Of a stretch of 46,856 nucleotides of DNA, positions 1 to 7,090 are shown in pieces. The stretch comes from Bacteroidota bacterium. Its GTDB lineage: Bacteria > Bacteroidota > Bacteroidia > Sphingobacteriales > Sphingobacteriaceae. Made by a program: the position numbers and the translations under genes. The notes beneath the pieces were generated by a model. It was not told the DNA's origin and made no database searches. It saw only the letters and a program-made list of their open reading frames with translations. Positions within the stretch are counted from its first letter, which is position 1. Each line of letters opens with the position of its first letter. The stretch lies in assembly GCA_018266915.1 (NCBI GenBank), contig JAFDZM010000064.1:1-46856 (forward strand), in the 5' to 3' direction.

Positions 1-42
1 GGAGCAAAAATGGTTTACTATATGTATTTTCTACCAACATAT

Positions 43-58
43 TACCCCTATGGGGGTA
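43..58. repeat. Short palindrome, TACCCC...GGGGTA
   Basis: The arms TACCCCTA and TGGGGGTA pair at 7 of 8 positions. A similar element (ATCACCC-tatac-GGGTGAT) lies at 3401-3419 before the AraC-type gene. Both are followed by GTG-containing AT-rich sequence. It could be a regulator binding site or a small hairpin. Confidence 0.35.
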
Positions 59-178
59 TGTGATAAAGATGTGGGTACACGGTAGCTTGGGGAGGGGTGC
101 GGTTGATTGTAAAGTGGCAGGGAGAAATGTCATTAAGCTAAGGGAAAATAAGTAGTTAATACTTCCCATGTTGCTTGG

Positions 179-270
179 AGCCTCACCCTGCGCTCTCCAA
201 AGGAGAGGGTTCTAAATGAAAGAATATGAAATCAAAGTCCTCTCCTTTGGAGAGGATTTAGGTGAGGCTA
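179..270. repeat. Inverted pair of interspersed CTCTCC repeat
   Basis: One copy (about 179-210) reads AGCCTCACCC, then CTCTCCAAAGGAGAGGG. A second copy in opposite orientation lies at about 238-270 (CCTCTCCTTTGGAGAGG, then GGTGAGGCT). Together they form a large imperfect hairpin with a loop of about 28 bases. A third single copy is at 3329-3361. This looks like a dispersed non-coding repeat; repeats of this general appearance are frequent in Bacteroidota genomes. Confidence 0.65.
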
Positions 271-407
271 AACTGGAGGGGTTATGCTCATGCAATGCAG
301 CAGAAACCCCTGCCTGCCCTTCGCCGAGGAAGGAATCGCACTTCCCTTTTTAATCTTCGGAACATATGTGAGATAAAACCAATAGTAACGCACTAAATTA
401 CAACATT

Positions 408-1037
408 ATGGAACGCAATATCAGGATAGTGATCATAGAAGATGATGAGATCATCAGGGAGGGTTATAGCTTACTTATCAGCCAGGTTGAGGGTTATAGC
501 GTGGTGAGAGGCTATGCATCGTTTGATGAGGCAGTAAAAACTATTGGCGACGACTCGCCGGATGTGATATTGCTTGATATTGAATTGCCGGGCACCAATG
601 GTATTGCCGCTATACCTAAGCTAAAGAAAATACTGCCAAGTGCGCATATCCTGATATTGACGGTTTACGAATCAGAGAAACAGATATTTGAGGCATTGGC
701 CAATGGGGCGTCAGGTTACCTGACCAAAAATACACCTGCATCTAAAATTATCGAGTCGGTAAAAGAAGTAAGGGAAGGCGGTGGCCCGATGAGTGTGAAC
801 ATTGCCCGTATGGTGATCAAGTCTTTCCAGCGTAACCAGGAATCGCCATTATCAAAGCGCGAAACCCAGATACTGGAGCAAATAGCGGATGGCAAAAGCC
901 GCAGCCAGATCGCCAAAGAACTGTTCATTGACCTGGAGACAGTACGCAGTCATATTAAAAATATCTACCTGAAACTGGACGTCAATTCTCGCGCGGACGC
1001 CATCAGGCTGGCTAAGGAGAATAAGCTGATCAAATAA
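408..1037 (+). CDS. LuxR/NarL-family DNA-binding response regulator
   Basis: This is a 209-residue two-component response regulator. An N-terminal receiver domain (about residues 4-120) has the acidic pair E11/D12, the phospho-acceptor D57 in the DVILLDIELPG stretch, a T/Y switch region near LTVYES, and a lysine in LTKNTP. A C-terminal LuxR-type helix-turn-helix (about 147-209) begins LSKRETQILEQIADGKS. The length matches the NarL/FixJ family. No histidine kinase is adjacent within the window, so its partner and targets are unknown. The next gene converges from the minus strand 51 bases downstream. Start at the ATG after an AT-rich leader. Confidence 0.93.
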   Translation: MERNIRIVIIEDDEIIREGYSLLISQVEGYSVVRGYASFDEAVKTIGDDSPDVILLDIELPGTNGIAAIPKLKKILPSAHILILTVYESEKQIFEALANGASGYLTKNTPASKIIESVKEVREGGGPMSVNIARMVIKSFQRNQESPLSKRETQILEQIADGKSRSQIAKELFIDLETVRSHIKNIYLKLDVNSRADAIRLAKENKLIK

Positions 1038-1088
1038 ATTGGCCTCCGCACTAATAACATGGGCAACGAGCTAATTGTAGAAAGATTA

Positions 1089-2624
1089 TTATATGCCCAA
1101 TTTATTTTCAATTTGATTATAAAGTTTTTGTTTGTCGCTCGGTTGATAGGCATTCGACTCAACCAGCCGGCCGGCTGCGTTAAAAATCATATACCGCGGT
1201 ATATAGGGCACCTGTTTAGCTAATGTCTTCCGAACAGAAGCGTTGCAGAAATAATGATAGCCTTCAAGTTGATAATTTTTTATAGATTGTTGCCAATAAT
1301 TTTCGCTGCCTTCACTGTCTATAGATACGTAGAGGAGTGCAATTCCCTTTTTTTGAAGAAACTGCTTTAACTCCGGCGAATATTTGAATTCTGCAATACA
1401 CGGTGAACAGTAAGTTGCCCAAAAATCAACAAATACAGGTTTGCCTTTAAATTGATCTTTAATCAGATCCGTTAAATTTTGATATTGAGGTATTGCAGAA
1501 CTGTATACATGGTGCAGACTATCTATTCTCAACATATTCTCGTTGGCAGGGGTAGTGTTTTTTCCGGACGATTGGCCATCGATCTTGTCCATCAATTGGT
1601 TTGTGATTACAGGAATATAAGGGCTTTGCGGAAATGCATTCATGTAACTTTTAAATATTTTTATATAGTCCTTATCGCTCATCGGCTTAAAAGTAAGTGC
1701 GATAAGCAGGTCGTTACCTACTAAAAACTGTTGAACGTCGGCGGGTGCCTCGTCAAAAAATGCAAAATAACTATCGGTAGCAGCAAAAGAAGATGAAAAT
1801 GGAGCCCATTTGGACACTACGGAAGCATTTTTATTAAGAATGCCCTTGTCTGTCAAATAACATTTGAATGCCATTGTGTTGGCAACGGTAACAGTATTCC
1901 TATATTTCGCGTTGAATGGATCGAACTCAGTAAATAATTTTAGCATGAGTTTCCTTAAGTTTGCTTTGTCCATAGCCACAGGAACTTTTTCCTGTAAGCC
2001 ACCATCTAGTGTGGACATACACCAGAAAAGCATGCGCTGTTCGGTCTCGCCTTTAAGTGCATTATAACACTGATCAGTAATTTCTTTAGAGACCTTTAAT
2101 TGTTCAAGTGATTGAAGCGGACCAGATAGCAGGGCTTTGATGTTATTATAGGCAGCTTCTTCATTTTCAGCATTCTGAATTAACTTATTTACCCTATCAG
2201 CGTCATTTGCTCCATTATTCAATAGCTTTCTGTTAATAAACAACTCATTACCTTTTGCATTAGGACCGCTGAATGAGATTTGTTGACTGCCATCTTTTTC
2301 TGTTTTTACACGGAAGCTTACCTCATTACCAGGTTCGACAAAGCACGCGAATTTGGGTAGGTCTTTGCATTGTAACCTGATAAACCCAGCCTGAGTGACA
2401 GAGATTTGCTTAATAAAGGTATTGTTCTTTATGCCGATTTCATCATCCTTATCAGTATAAAATATATTGAAGTATTCTCCGACAGGTTTGCAGACTTGAA
2501 TGATATCTCCGTTTGGTGCATGGTCAAAAAAACCAGATAAAGTAACGTTATTATCTTGAGCGGAAGTGTTTAACCGGCAAAGGAAAAGCAGTAGAACCAA
2601 TAATAATTGCCAAAGCTTTCTCAT
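1089..2624 (-). CDS. Secreted TlpA/ResA-like thioredoxin-fold protein
   Basis: This 511-residue protein has an N-terminal signal peptide (LLLVLLLFLC core, cleavage likely after TSA-Q). Its C-terminal third (about 380-511) is a TlpA/AhpC-type thioredoxin fold with the motif WATYCSPC, redox cysteines 406 and 409, and a cis-proline region YIPRYMIF. The middle 350 residues resemble the long N-terminal region of Bacteroidota TlpA-like proteins, which often start with a DUF4369-type beta domain. It probably acts as a periplasmic thiol-disulfide reductase. No redox partner or cytochrome maturation gene is nearby. It stands alone and converges on the response regulator. Confidence 0.85.
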   Translation of the reverse strand: MRKLWQLLLVLLLFLCRLNTSAQDNNVTLSGFFDHAPNGDIIQVCKPVGEYFNIFYTDKDDEIGIKNNTFIKQISVTQAGFIRLQCKDLPKFACFVEPGNEVSFRVKTEKDGSQQISFSGPNAKGNELFINRKLLNNGANDADRVNKLIQNAENEEAAYNNIKALLSGPLQSLEQLKVSKEITDQCYNALKGETEQRMLFWCMSTLDGGLQEKVPVAMDKANLRKLMLKLFTEFDPFNAKYRNTVTVANTMAFKCYLTDKGILNKNASVVSKWAPFSSSFAATDSYFAFFDEAPADVQQFLVGNDLLIALTFKPMSDKDYIKIFKSYMNAFPQSPYIPVITNQLMDKIDGQSSGKNTTPANENMLRIDSLHHVYSSAIPQYQNLTDLIKDQFKGKPVFVDFWATYCSPCIAEFKYSPELKQFLQKKGIALLYVSIDSEGSENYWQQSIKNYQLEGYHYFCNASVRKTLAKQVPYIPRYMIFNAAGRLVESNAYQPSDKQKLYNQIENKLGI

Positions 2625-2787
2625 AGAAGATGTTTTAGGTAAAAGATAAGTCTAATGTAAAAATTAACTTTTAATTAACAGAAGCTTTCGGGCTAAAAAT
2701 CTCTGAATAATTTATGTTTGAGTTATAGATGCTCCGTTACTAGTCCAGATGACATTCTGAACCGTAAGACACCATTTTTATCTTTCG

Positions 2788-2960
2788 CCGGTTCAAGCGT
2801 CTGCTCTTTCGCCGGCACAAGCGTCGCTTGAACCCCAACTATTTGTCAGCGTCTCGCTGACATTACAAAATGATCCATAAAGAAGTTTTCGGTTGTGGCC
2901 GGATTATCGTAAGCGGGATGCTTACGATCTTTTAGGTTCAAGCGCCACATTTTGAACCGG
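2788..2960. repeat. Cluster of REP-like palindromes with AGCG/CGCT cores
   Basis: Several small hairpins occur in a row: CAAGCGTCGCTTG at 2818-2830, TGTCAGCG-tct-CGCTGACA at 2844-2862 and ATCGTAAGC-gggat-GCTTACGAT at 2906-2928. GGTTCAAGCG and CGCTTGAACC also pair over a longer distance (about 2790-2833). The outer arms differ but the inner AGC(G)/(C)GCT core is kept. This resembles bacterial REP clusters. No REP-associated tyrosine transposase gene is in the window. Confidence 0.45.
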
Positions 2961-3004
2961 CGGTCAGTTAGGAATTAACTATAAATATTTTTTATTCATA
3001 TTAA

Positions 3005-3137
3005 CAAGCCATTTATAACGGTAAGCCACTGCCAACACCTGGAGGATGCACGGGGGGCTTGAGCGGCTGCGATGAGCAGCGTTAGTAATACGGTTAATCC
3101 TTAGCCCTGTCCGTTAAAAAACGGCAGGGTTTTGTTG
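3005..3137 (+). ncRNA. Candidate small RNA ending in a rho-independent terminator
   Basis: A GC-rich block follows an AT-rich stretch (about 2978-3004) in otherwise AT-rich DNA. It contains a small GCTGC-gatga-GCAGC hairpin at 3067-3081 and ends in a strong hairpin, CCCTGtCCGTT/AACGG-CAGGG, followed by T-rich sequence (3105-3137). There is no open frame of useful size. I do not recognise it as a known family. The start is a guess. Confidence 0.3.
3105..3137 (+). terminator. Rho-independent terminator-like hairpin
   Basis: CCCTGTCCGTT pairs with AACGGCAGGG around an A-rich loop, followed by TTTTGTTGT. It lies downstream of the candidate small RNA, with no protein gene upstream on this strand. 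Confidence 0.55.
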
Positions 3138-3138
3138 T

Positions 3139-3169
3139 ACCGGGATATTGGCAAAGCCCCGGTCTTTTT
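3139..3169 (+). terminator. Second terminator-like hairpin
   Basis: ACCGGG pairs with CCCGGT around a 13-base loop and is followed by CTTTTTG. It directly follows the first hairpin, giving a tandem terminator arrangement. Confidence 0.45.
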
Positions 3170-3185
3170 GAACGTTTATTTGATA

Positions 3186-3228
3186 CGTAAATTTGTATAT
3201 ATGGTCATGCCATATATACAAATTTACG
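3186..3228. repeat. Perfect 19-bp inverted repeat with 5-base spacer
   Basis: Arms 3186-3204 and 3210-3228 are exact reverse complements (start CGTAAATTTG, inner end ATATGG). The spacer is TCATG. Arms this long without mismatch suggest either a regulator binding site or a recently formed hairpin or mobile remnant. It has no T-tract, so it is not a typical terminator. Confidence 0.75.
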
Positions 3229-3287
3229 ATGCCTGACTGAATAATGTGGTGACAGTGTTTTGCCAGTAACATGGTGTTTTATGTCGG

Positions 3288-3317
3288 CGTTCACAAGCGT
3301 TCACGGCGTTGTGAACG
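3288..3317. repeat. GTTCAC inverted repeat
   Basis: CGTTCACAA (3288-3296) and TTGTGAACG (3309-3317) form 9-bp arms around GCGTTCACGGCG, which itself carries a third GTTCAC. Possibly an operator or part of a repeat element. The function is unknown. Confidence 0.4.
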
Positions 3318-3328
3318 AACACCAGGCA

Positions 3329-3361
3329 GCCTCACCCCAACCCCTCTCCAAGGGAGAGGGG
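3329..3361. repeat. Single copy of the CTCTCC interspersed repeat
   Basis: GCCTCACCCC, then CCCTCTCCAAGGGAGAGGGG, matches the unit seen twice at 179-270. Its own inner part is a palindrome (CCCTCTCC/GGGAGAGGG). Confidence 0.6.
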
Positions 3362-3400
3362 CTTTATGATTCTGTAGGGGTCAACTCCATTATTTCATAA

Positions 3401-3448
3401 ATCACCCTATACGGGTGATAATGTGCTGAAATCACCATTGTATCTTTA
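3401..3448 (+). promoter_or_regulatory. Possible promoter/operator of the AraC-type gene
   Basis: A perfect ATCACCC-tatac-GGGTGAT palindrome (3401-3419) is followed by TATCTTTA at 3441-3448, a 7-of-8 match to the Bacteroidota -7 box TAnnTTTG. No TTG -33 box is evident, so the palindrome sits about where it would be expected. That would suit an operator for autoregulation or for another regulator. Inference only. Confidence 0.35.
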
Positions 3449-3481
3449 TAGATAACATAAAATGGTTTTAGCCAGTGCGAT

Positions 3482-4342
3482 ATGGAATACTTGAGGATAT
3501 TAAAAAATAAGAACAAAATAACCAGCGCGACTTCCGATCACCGGTCATATTCAGAAACGGCCGCGAATTTCAGCATCAGGTTTGTTTTTAGCGGAACAGA
3601 AACCTGCTCCATCGGCAGGCGCCAGCTATCGCTGCATACCGATTCGTTTATCATACTGAACAAGGGGACGCGATTTACCAGCAGCAGCGATCCCCGTTTG
3701 CCGGTAAATGTGCTGTCTGTTGAGTTTGATGAGGGTTTTTTGGATGAATTTAGCGGGAAGTTTTTCAAAGGCAAAAAAGGCGGTTTGTTTGACGCTGAGC
3801 ATTTGGCATACCAGCTTCGGGAAACGATCTATCCGCTTAAAGCTGATTTGAAACTGACTATCAGCAGATTGAAAAACCTTACCGAAGGTGAGAATACTGA
3901 AGAAGCTCAGATAAATGAACTGCTGGAACGTTGCCTTCAAAATTGCTGCCGTATTTATAATGAAGAAATATCGCTGAAAGCTAAGAAGCTCAACTTCCTG
4001 AATATAAATACCCGTGTAGAGATCTTGCGCCGACTTAACCTGGCCAAAGAATATTTATATGCCAATTACGATAAAAATGTAAGCCTGGAAAGCCTGGCTA
4101 ATTATGCCTGTCTATCAGTAAATCATTTGCTGCGGACGTTTAAGCTGGCGTATAATCAGTCGCCGCATCAATACCTGATCCAGATACGTTTGCAACGGGC
4201 GCAATTACTTTTGGCTAAAACGGAATACCCGGTATATGAGATTGTCAATATGGTAGGGTTTAAATGCACCAGCTCGTTCATCCGTTTGTTCCGTAACCGG
4301 TACCAGACTACGCCGCTTAAGTACAGGAATGTAGCTGCATAA
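3482..4342 (+). CDS. AraC-family transcriptional regulator
   Basis: This 286-residue protein has an AraC-type double helix-turn-helix at its C-terminus (about residues 180-283). The first HTH includes VSLESLANYACLSVNHLLRTF and the second IVNMVGFKCTSSFIRLFRNRY, with the usual TPLKYRN ending. The N-terminal half (about 25-110) looks like a cupin-type sensing domain (for example SFIILNKGTRFT). The effector and targets are unknown. Start at the ATG at 3482. It converges on the lipoprotein gene, with a shared terminator-like hairpin between them. Confidence 0.9.
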   Translation: MEYLRILKNKNKITSATSDHRSYSETAANFSIRFVFSGTETCSIGRRQLSLHTDSFIILNKGTRFTSSSDPRLPVNVLSVEFDEGFLDEFSGKFFKGKKGGLFDAEHLAYQLRETIYPLKADLKLTISRLKNLTEGENTEEAQINELLERCLQNCCRIYNEEISLKAKKLNFLNINTRVEILRRLNLAKEYLYANYDKNVSLESLANYACLSVNHLLRTFKLAYNQSPHQYLIQIRLQRAQLLLAKTEYPVYEIVNMVGFKCTSSFIRLFRNRYQTTPLKYRNVAA

Positions 4343-4376
4343 ATGTTAGTCCGGAGTATAAATCCAGACTAACATT
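4342..4376. terminator. Bidirectional terminator-like hairpin
   Basis: AATGTTAGTC (4342-4351) pairs perfectly with GACTAACATT (4367-4376) around a 15-base loop. It lies between two convergent genes and overlaps the end of the upstream one. AT-rich flanks on both sides allow either direction. Confidence 0.55.
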
Positions 4377-4387
4377 AATATTAAACT

Positions 4388-5128
4388 TTACTCTGCGGTT
4401 GTATAGAATTCGATACTAGGTTTGCCTATTACTCCTGCACTTTCCATTAGTTTTTTCTTTTCGGGCGAAGTAATAGCAGCTTTGGCTTTTGCCATATCGG
4501 TGATGTCGAATACCAGCTGCACGAGGTTAGGGTCGTCGGTGCCACGTGCCAGGGCCACGTCAACCAGCCCTTCACTTGCCCGCTTGTCCTTACCCTCACC
4601 GTCATATACTTTTACCCATGCGTCAAAGTCTTTTACCTTATGCGTTACAACCACCCATTGTTTTTCCTTTGAATCGCCGTTGAACCTGATTACATGGAAG
4701 TATCCGAGCTCTGGTTTTGAGATCACTCCAGCCTTATCCATAGCGTCTTTAAGTTTTGGATCTGCTGCAAATGCTTTCGCCTTGGCTATATCCGAGACCT
4801 TTTCATAGATAACAATATGATTGCCGTTGTCGGTACCCCTGCCCACTACAAGGTCTTCCAGACCGGCGGCTTTGCGATTGGTTGAGTCGGTATTATAACC
4901 GGGCCTCCATTTGTCGTAGTCTTTCACGTCATGTGTAATTGCCAACACATCGAACGGCGCGGCCAGGGCAGGGTGCATGGCCTTTTTAGTAGTATCGGCT
5001 TTTTTGGCGGTGTCAGCCATTTTGGTGCTGTCACCAGTGCCCTTGGTTGCCGAGCCACCGCATGAAACAAGAGCTGCCGCCAAAATCAATGCCGGCAGGA
5101 ATTGAAGAACTTTTCTGATCCTTGTCAT
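4388..5128 (-). CDS. Lipoprotein with duplicated alpha/beta-barrel-like domain
   Basis: The 246-residue product starts with a lipoprotein signal (LAAALVSCGG; lipid-accepting cysteine about residue 23), followed by a low-complexity Lys/Thr/Ala linker. Two homologous copies of a ~85-residue domain follow (about 57-150 and 155-246). Both have the pattern VT/ITHxVKDxDxW, then a RGTDDxN segment, then D(I)AKAKA and a K(K/D)xMxxAGVIxKP ending. The spacing resembles dimeric alpha/beta-barrel (ABM-like) proteins, so the tandem copies may form an intramolecular dimer. The ligand or reaction is unknown. It is monocistronic. Confidence 0.8.
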   Translation of the reverse strand: MTRIRKVLQFLPALILAAALVSCGGSATKGTGDSTKMADTAKKADTTKKAMHPALAAPFDVLAITHDVKDYDKWRPGYNTDSTNRKAAGLEDLVVGRGTDNGNHIVIYEKVSDIAKAKAFAADPKLKDAMDKAGVISKPELGYFHVIRFNGDSKEKQWVVVTHKVKDFDAWVKVYDGEGKDKRASEGLVDVALARGTDDPNLVQLVFDITDMAKAKAAITSPEKKKLMESAGVIGKPSIEFYTTAE

Positions 5129-5306
5129 TTTGTTAGGTTTTTAATTGTGAATGATTGTTTAATGAAGTATTAGCCCCTATTAGTGACAACACAAACAACG
5201 ACAGGATGTACTACCAGAAAATCAGGGCTTTACATATCTAATATAGATACTTTAAATTGATATATTAAATAAGAGAATGATATATTTTTCATAAACCCTG
5301 ATCAAT

Positions 5307-5343
5307 AAAAAAAGGCCCGCTTTTCAAAATCAGGCCTTTTTAT
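5307..5343 (-). terminator. Rho-independent terminator for the small secreted gene
   Basis: Read on the minus strand, AAAAAGGCCTG and the GGGCCTTTTTTT end form a hairpin with a T-tract, 35 bases past the stop of the 5378-5794 gene. The plus strand also ends in TTTTT, so it may work both ways. Confidence 0.6.
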
Positions 5344-5377
5344 TAAGATTTGAACGACGTTGGCAGAGAATAAACAG

Positions 5378-5794
5378 TTATTTATAAGCCACCATAAAAT
5401 AAACCCTTGATGCGTAATAAGGAGTTTCTGAACCACAGTTTCTTACCTTGATGGTAAGTGTGCGATCATAAGTAGGAGTAAAAACCACTTCAGCAAATTT
5501 GCCGGTACGGCTATTTCTGTCATACAAATAACCTGATGGGGTTAATATCTCTATGTCTACATCCAGCACATTGCCATCATCAGATAATGCAATGATGTCA
5601 TACTGTACACCAGCATTAAAGGTGAAGGTTTTGGTAAAATACTGGCCCTGTTCCAGCCCGGCATTCCATTCCTGGCCAATACCGTAACCCATACCCTGTG
5701 CATAATTCTTGATGTAAGTGTAGGCATAACCCTGAGCTTTTGAAACTGATGCAAATGCGATCAGCATTCCGATAACAAAAAGAAACTTTTTCAT
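5378..5794 (-). CDS. Small secreted protein, PPC-like beta-sandwich
   Basis: A 138-residue product with a clear signal peptide (MKKFLFVIGMLIAFASVSKA, cleavage before QGYAY). The mature ~118 residues carry the spacing of a bacterial pre-peptidase C-terminal (PPC) fold: FTFNAGVQYDI, DVDIEILTPSG, VVFTPTYDRTLTIKVRN, YFMVAYK. The match is by eye only. The frame is open further upstream to 5863, but that ATG lies inside the shared TGACAT promoter motif, so the internal ATG at 5794 is preferred. It is divergent from the M48 peptidase operon and apparently under the same promoter type, which suggests a role in the same signalling regulon. Confidence 0.75.
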   Translation of the reverse strand: MKKFLFVIGMLIAFASVSKAQGYAYTYIKNYAQGMGYGIGQEWNAGLEQGQYFTKTFTFNAGVQYDIIALSDDGNVLDVDIEILTPSGYLYDRNSRTGKFAEVVFTPTYDRTLTIKVRNCGSETPYYASRVYFMVAYK

Positions 5795-5838
5795 AACGTT
5801 GTTTTTAAAGTGTGAATGTTTATTGCTTTTTGTAGTTA

Positions 5839-5862
5839 TATCGGTGGGATTTTCAGATGTCA
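5839..5862 (-). promoter_or_regulatory. Shared bipartite motif, copy 2 (small secreted gene)
   Basis: On the minus strand: TGACAT (5862-5857), 12 bases, CCGATA (5844-5839). The proposed ATG is 44 bases downstream. It is identical in layout to copies at 6211, 12095 and 15981. Probable ECF-type promoter, although an operator is not excluded. Confidence 0.6.
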
Positions 5863-6210
5863 TCTATTTTTTAAAATATTTTTTTAACGCCATCCGCCAT
5901 GCGTCTCACAAACACACGCCTTAATAAAATCGTTACTAAAAAATCGCTTAAAAAACGCTTTTAAAAGTTGGTCATTCAGATTTTATTCTATTATTTTTAT
6001 ATACCCCTTGTACCTTATATACAGTTCGTTAAATATCTGCAGGTGAAGCGGCGCAGATTTGGGAAACGTTTATCCTGCACTCCATTTTTTAAGGTATTAT
6101 CGGGCCTGCCGAACTAAAGCTAACCGGAACTACATTGCGCGATGTATTGATTCTTCCGGCAGCATTTCTATACCCGGATAATTAGTTGGAAATTTTTTTT
6201 AAAAAATAGA

Positions 6211-6234
6211 TGACATCGGAGAATTTGTCCGATA
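6211..6234 (+). promoter_or_regulatory. Shared bipartite motif, copy 1 (M48/FHA-ABC/sigma operon)
   Basis: TGACAT (6211-6216), 12 bases, CCGATA (6229-6234). The proposed ATG is 17 bases downstream, giving a very short leader if CCGATA is the -10 element. The operon it would drive includes the ECF sigma factor, so autoregulation is possible. Confidence 0.62.
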
Positions 6235-6251
6235 CATCAATAAAAAAGGAT

Positions 6252-7076
6252 ATGAAAACGAAAACATTCTTCATTCTGACTATGGCTTTGCTCAGCTTTT
6301 CAAAAGCTTTTTCGCAAGTCAGTGAATCCAAAGTTCTCACAGCGTACAAAAACGGCATCAAGAGGTTTATGACCTTTGAAACATGCGGTAGTCCGCTTGA
6401 CGGCCCTATTTACATTTATAAGGAAACCGAAAACCATGCCCTGGACCGGTTAATGCCTATAACTGAGCAACAACAGGCGGATTTGGGACAGCGGGAATTT
6501 CAAAGCGAGATGGAGTCGCATGTTGCCAACCGTCCGCGTGATCTGCAAAAGATCAAAGAGATTGTAGGCAAACTGGTTGCTCAATCACGGTTCCCTGATA
6601 GGCAGTATCATGTTTACCTCATTCAATCAAATGAGATCAACGCTTTTTCAACTATTGGCGGGTACATTTATGTAACCACAGCCTTATTTGATTATGTAGA
6701 TTCGGATGATGAGATGGCATTTGTATTGGGTCACGAGCTTACTCACATCATCAATCAGCATGTGGTGCGTAAGATAAAGAAAATGGCCATGCTGGCCTAT
6801 GCCGGACAGAAGCTGAATATGCAGCAGTTTCAGAAGATCGCCTTAAATCTCAATCTGACTTTATCGGCACCTTTTGACCAGATAGATGAATATGATGCTG
6901 ATCGTGGCGCAATAACCCTGGTAAAAAAGGCAGGTTATGACGAAACTGCTTTCAACGGTTTGTTCCAGAAGTTTGAAAGACTGGAAAAGAAACAACTGCT
7001 GAGCCGCTTTACTTCTACCCATCCAACATCGGCTCACCGCAGGGCATGTTTAAATAAAATGATCGGCAAAAAATAA
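6252..7076 (+). CDS. M48-family zinc metallopeptidase, secreted
   Basis: A 274-residue protein with a signal peptide (FFILTMALLSFSKAFS, cleavage before QVSES) and an M48 (BepA/Oma1-type) peptidase domain. The zinc motif HELTH is at residues 161-165 and the third ligand E213 lies in EYDADR. A preceding GGYIYVT strand is typical of the family. It lacks the TPR tail of BepA. The ATG at 6252 is chosen over an upstream in-frame ATG at 6210 because the latter lies inside the TGACAT motif, and AAGGAT precedes 6252. It is first in an operon with the FHA-ABC gene (14-base gap). It may trim envelope substrates or process the neighbouring secreted protein (inference). Confidence 0.88.
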   Translation: MKTKTFFILTMALLSFSKAFSQVSESKVLTAYKNGIKRFMTFETCGSPLDGPIYIYKETENHALDRLMPITEQQQADLGQREFQSEMESHVANRPRDLQKIKEIVGKLVAQSRFPDRQYHVYLIQSNEINAFSTIGGYIYVTTALFDYVDSDDEMAFVLGHELTHIINQHVVRKIKKMAMLAYAGQKLNMQQFQKIALNLNLTLSAPFDQIDEYDADRGAITLVKKAGYDETAFNGLFQKFERLEKKQLLSRFTSTHPTSAHRRACLNKMIGKK

Positions 7077-7090
7077 TAAGCATCAGGGTC

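Larger units (their letters stand above)
1..407. other. Intergenic region with palindromes, no gene seen
   Basis: No convincing reading frame is seen. The stretch holds a short ACCCC/GGGGT palindrome at 43-58 and an inverted pair of a CTCTCC-AAGG-AGAG repeat at about 180-270. The last ~50 bases before 408 should hold the response regulator promoter, but I could not identify a clear box. The window edge cuts whatever lies to the left. Confidence 0.5.
2625..3481. other. 857-base repeat-rich intergenic region
   Basis: No protein-coding gene is supported. From left to right it contains a group of REP-like palindromes (about 2788-2960), a GC-rich block ending in two terminator-like hairpins (about 3005-3170, a possible small RNA), a perfect 19-bp inverted repeat (3186-3228), a GTTCAC hairpin (3288-3317), a single CTCTCC repeat (3329-3361) and a palindrome next to the AraC-type gene promoter (3401-3419). 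The density of structures exceeds any other intergenic stretch here. Confidence 0.6.
5795..6251. promoter_or_regulatory. Divergent regulatory region with two matching promoters
   Basis: This 457-base stretch separates two divergent genes. Each end carries the same promoter-like sequence. A run of 21 identical bases ending in TGACATC is at 6197-6217 (plus) and 5856-5876 (minus). The AT-rich middle shows no gene. Simple T/A runs near 5870-5990 are the only other feature seen. Confidence 0.6.

Noticed and set aside
2749..2772. TGACAT at 2749 and 2858 as further copies of the shared motif
   Set aside because: The second box is missing at the 12-base spacing and no gene starts just downstream.
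3013..3040. AACGGTAAGCCACTGCC resembles part of a cobalamin riboswitch
   Set aside because: The remaining conserved boxes are missing, and no cobalamin-related gene follows.
3058..3100. GAGC...ACGGTTA resembling group II intron domain V
   Set aside because: The outer stem does not pair well, the bulge is absent, and no intron-encoded protein is nearby.
5856..6217. Homologous N-termini of the two MTSEN frames
   Set aside because: The similarity is explained by a duplicated promoter segment, and signal peptides begin at the later methionines.
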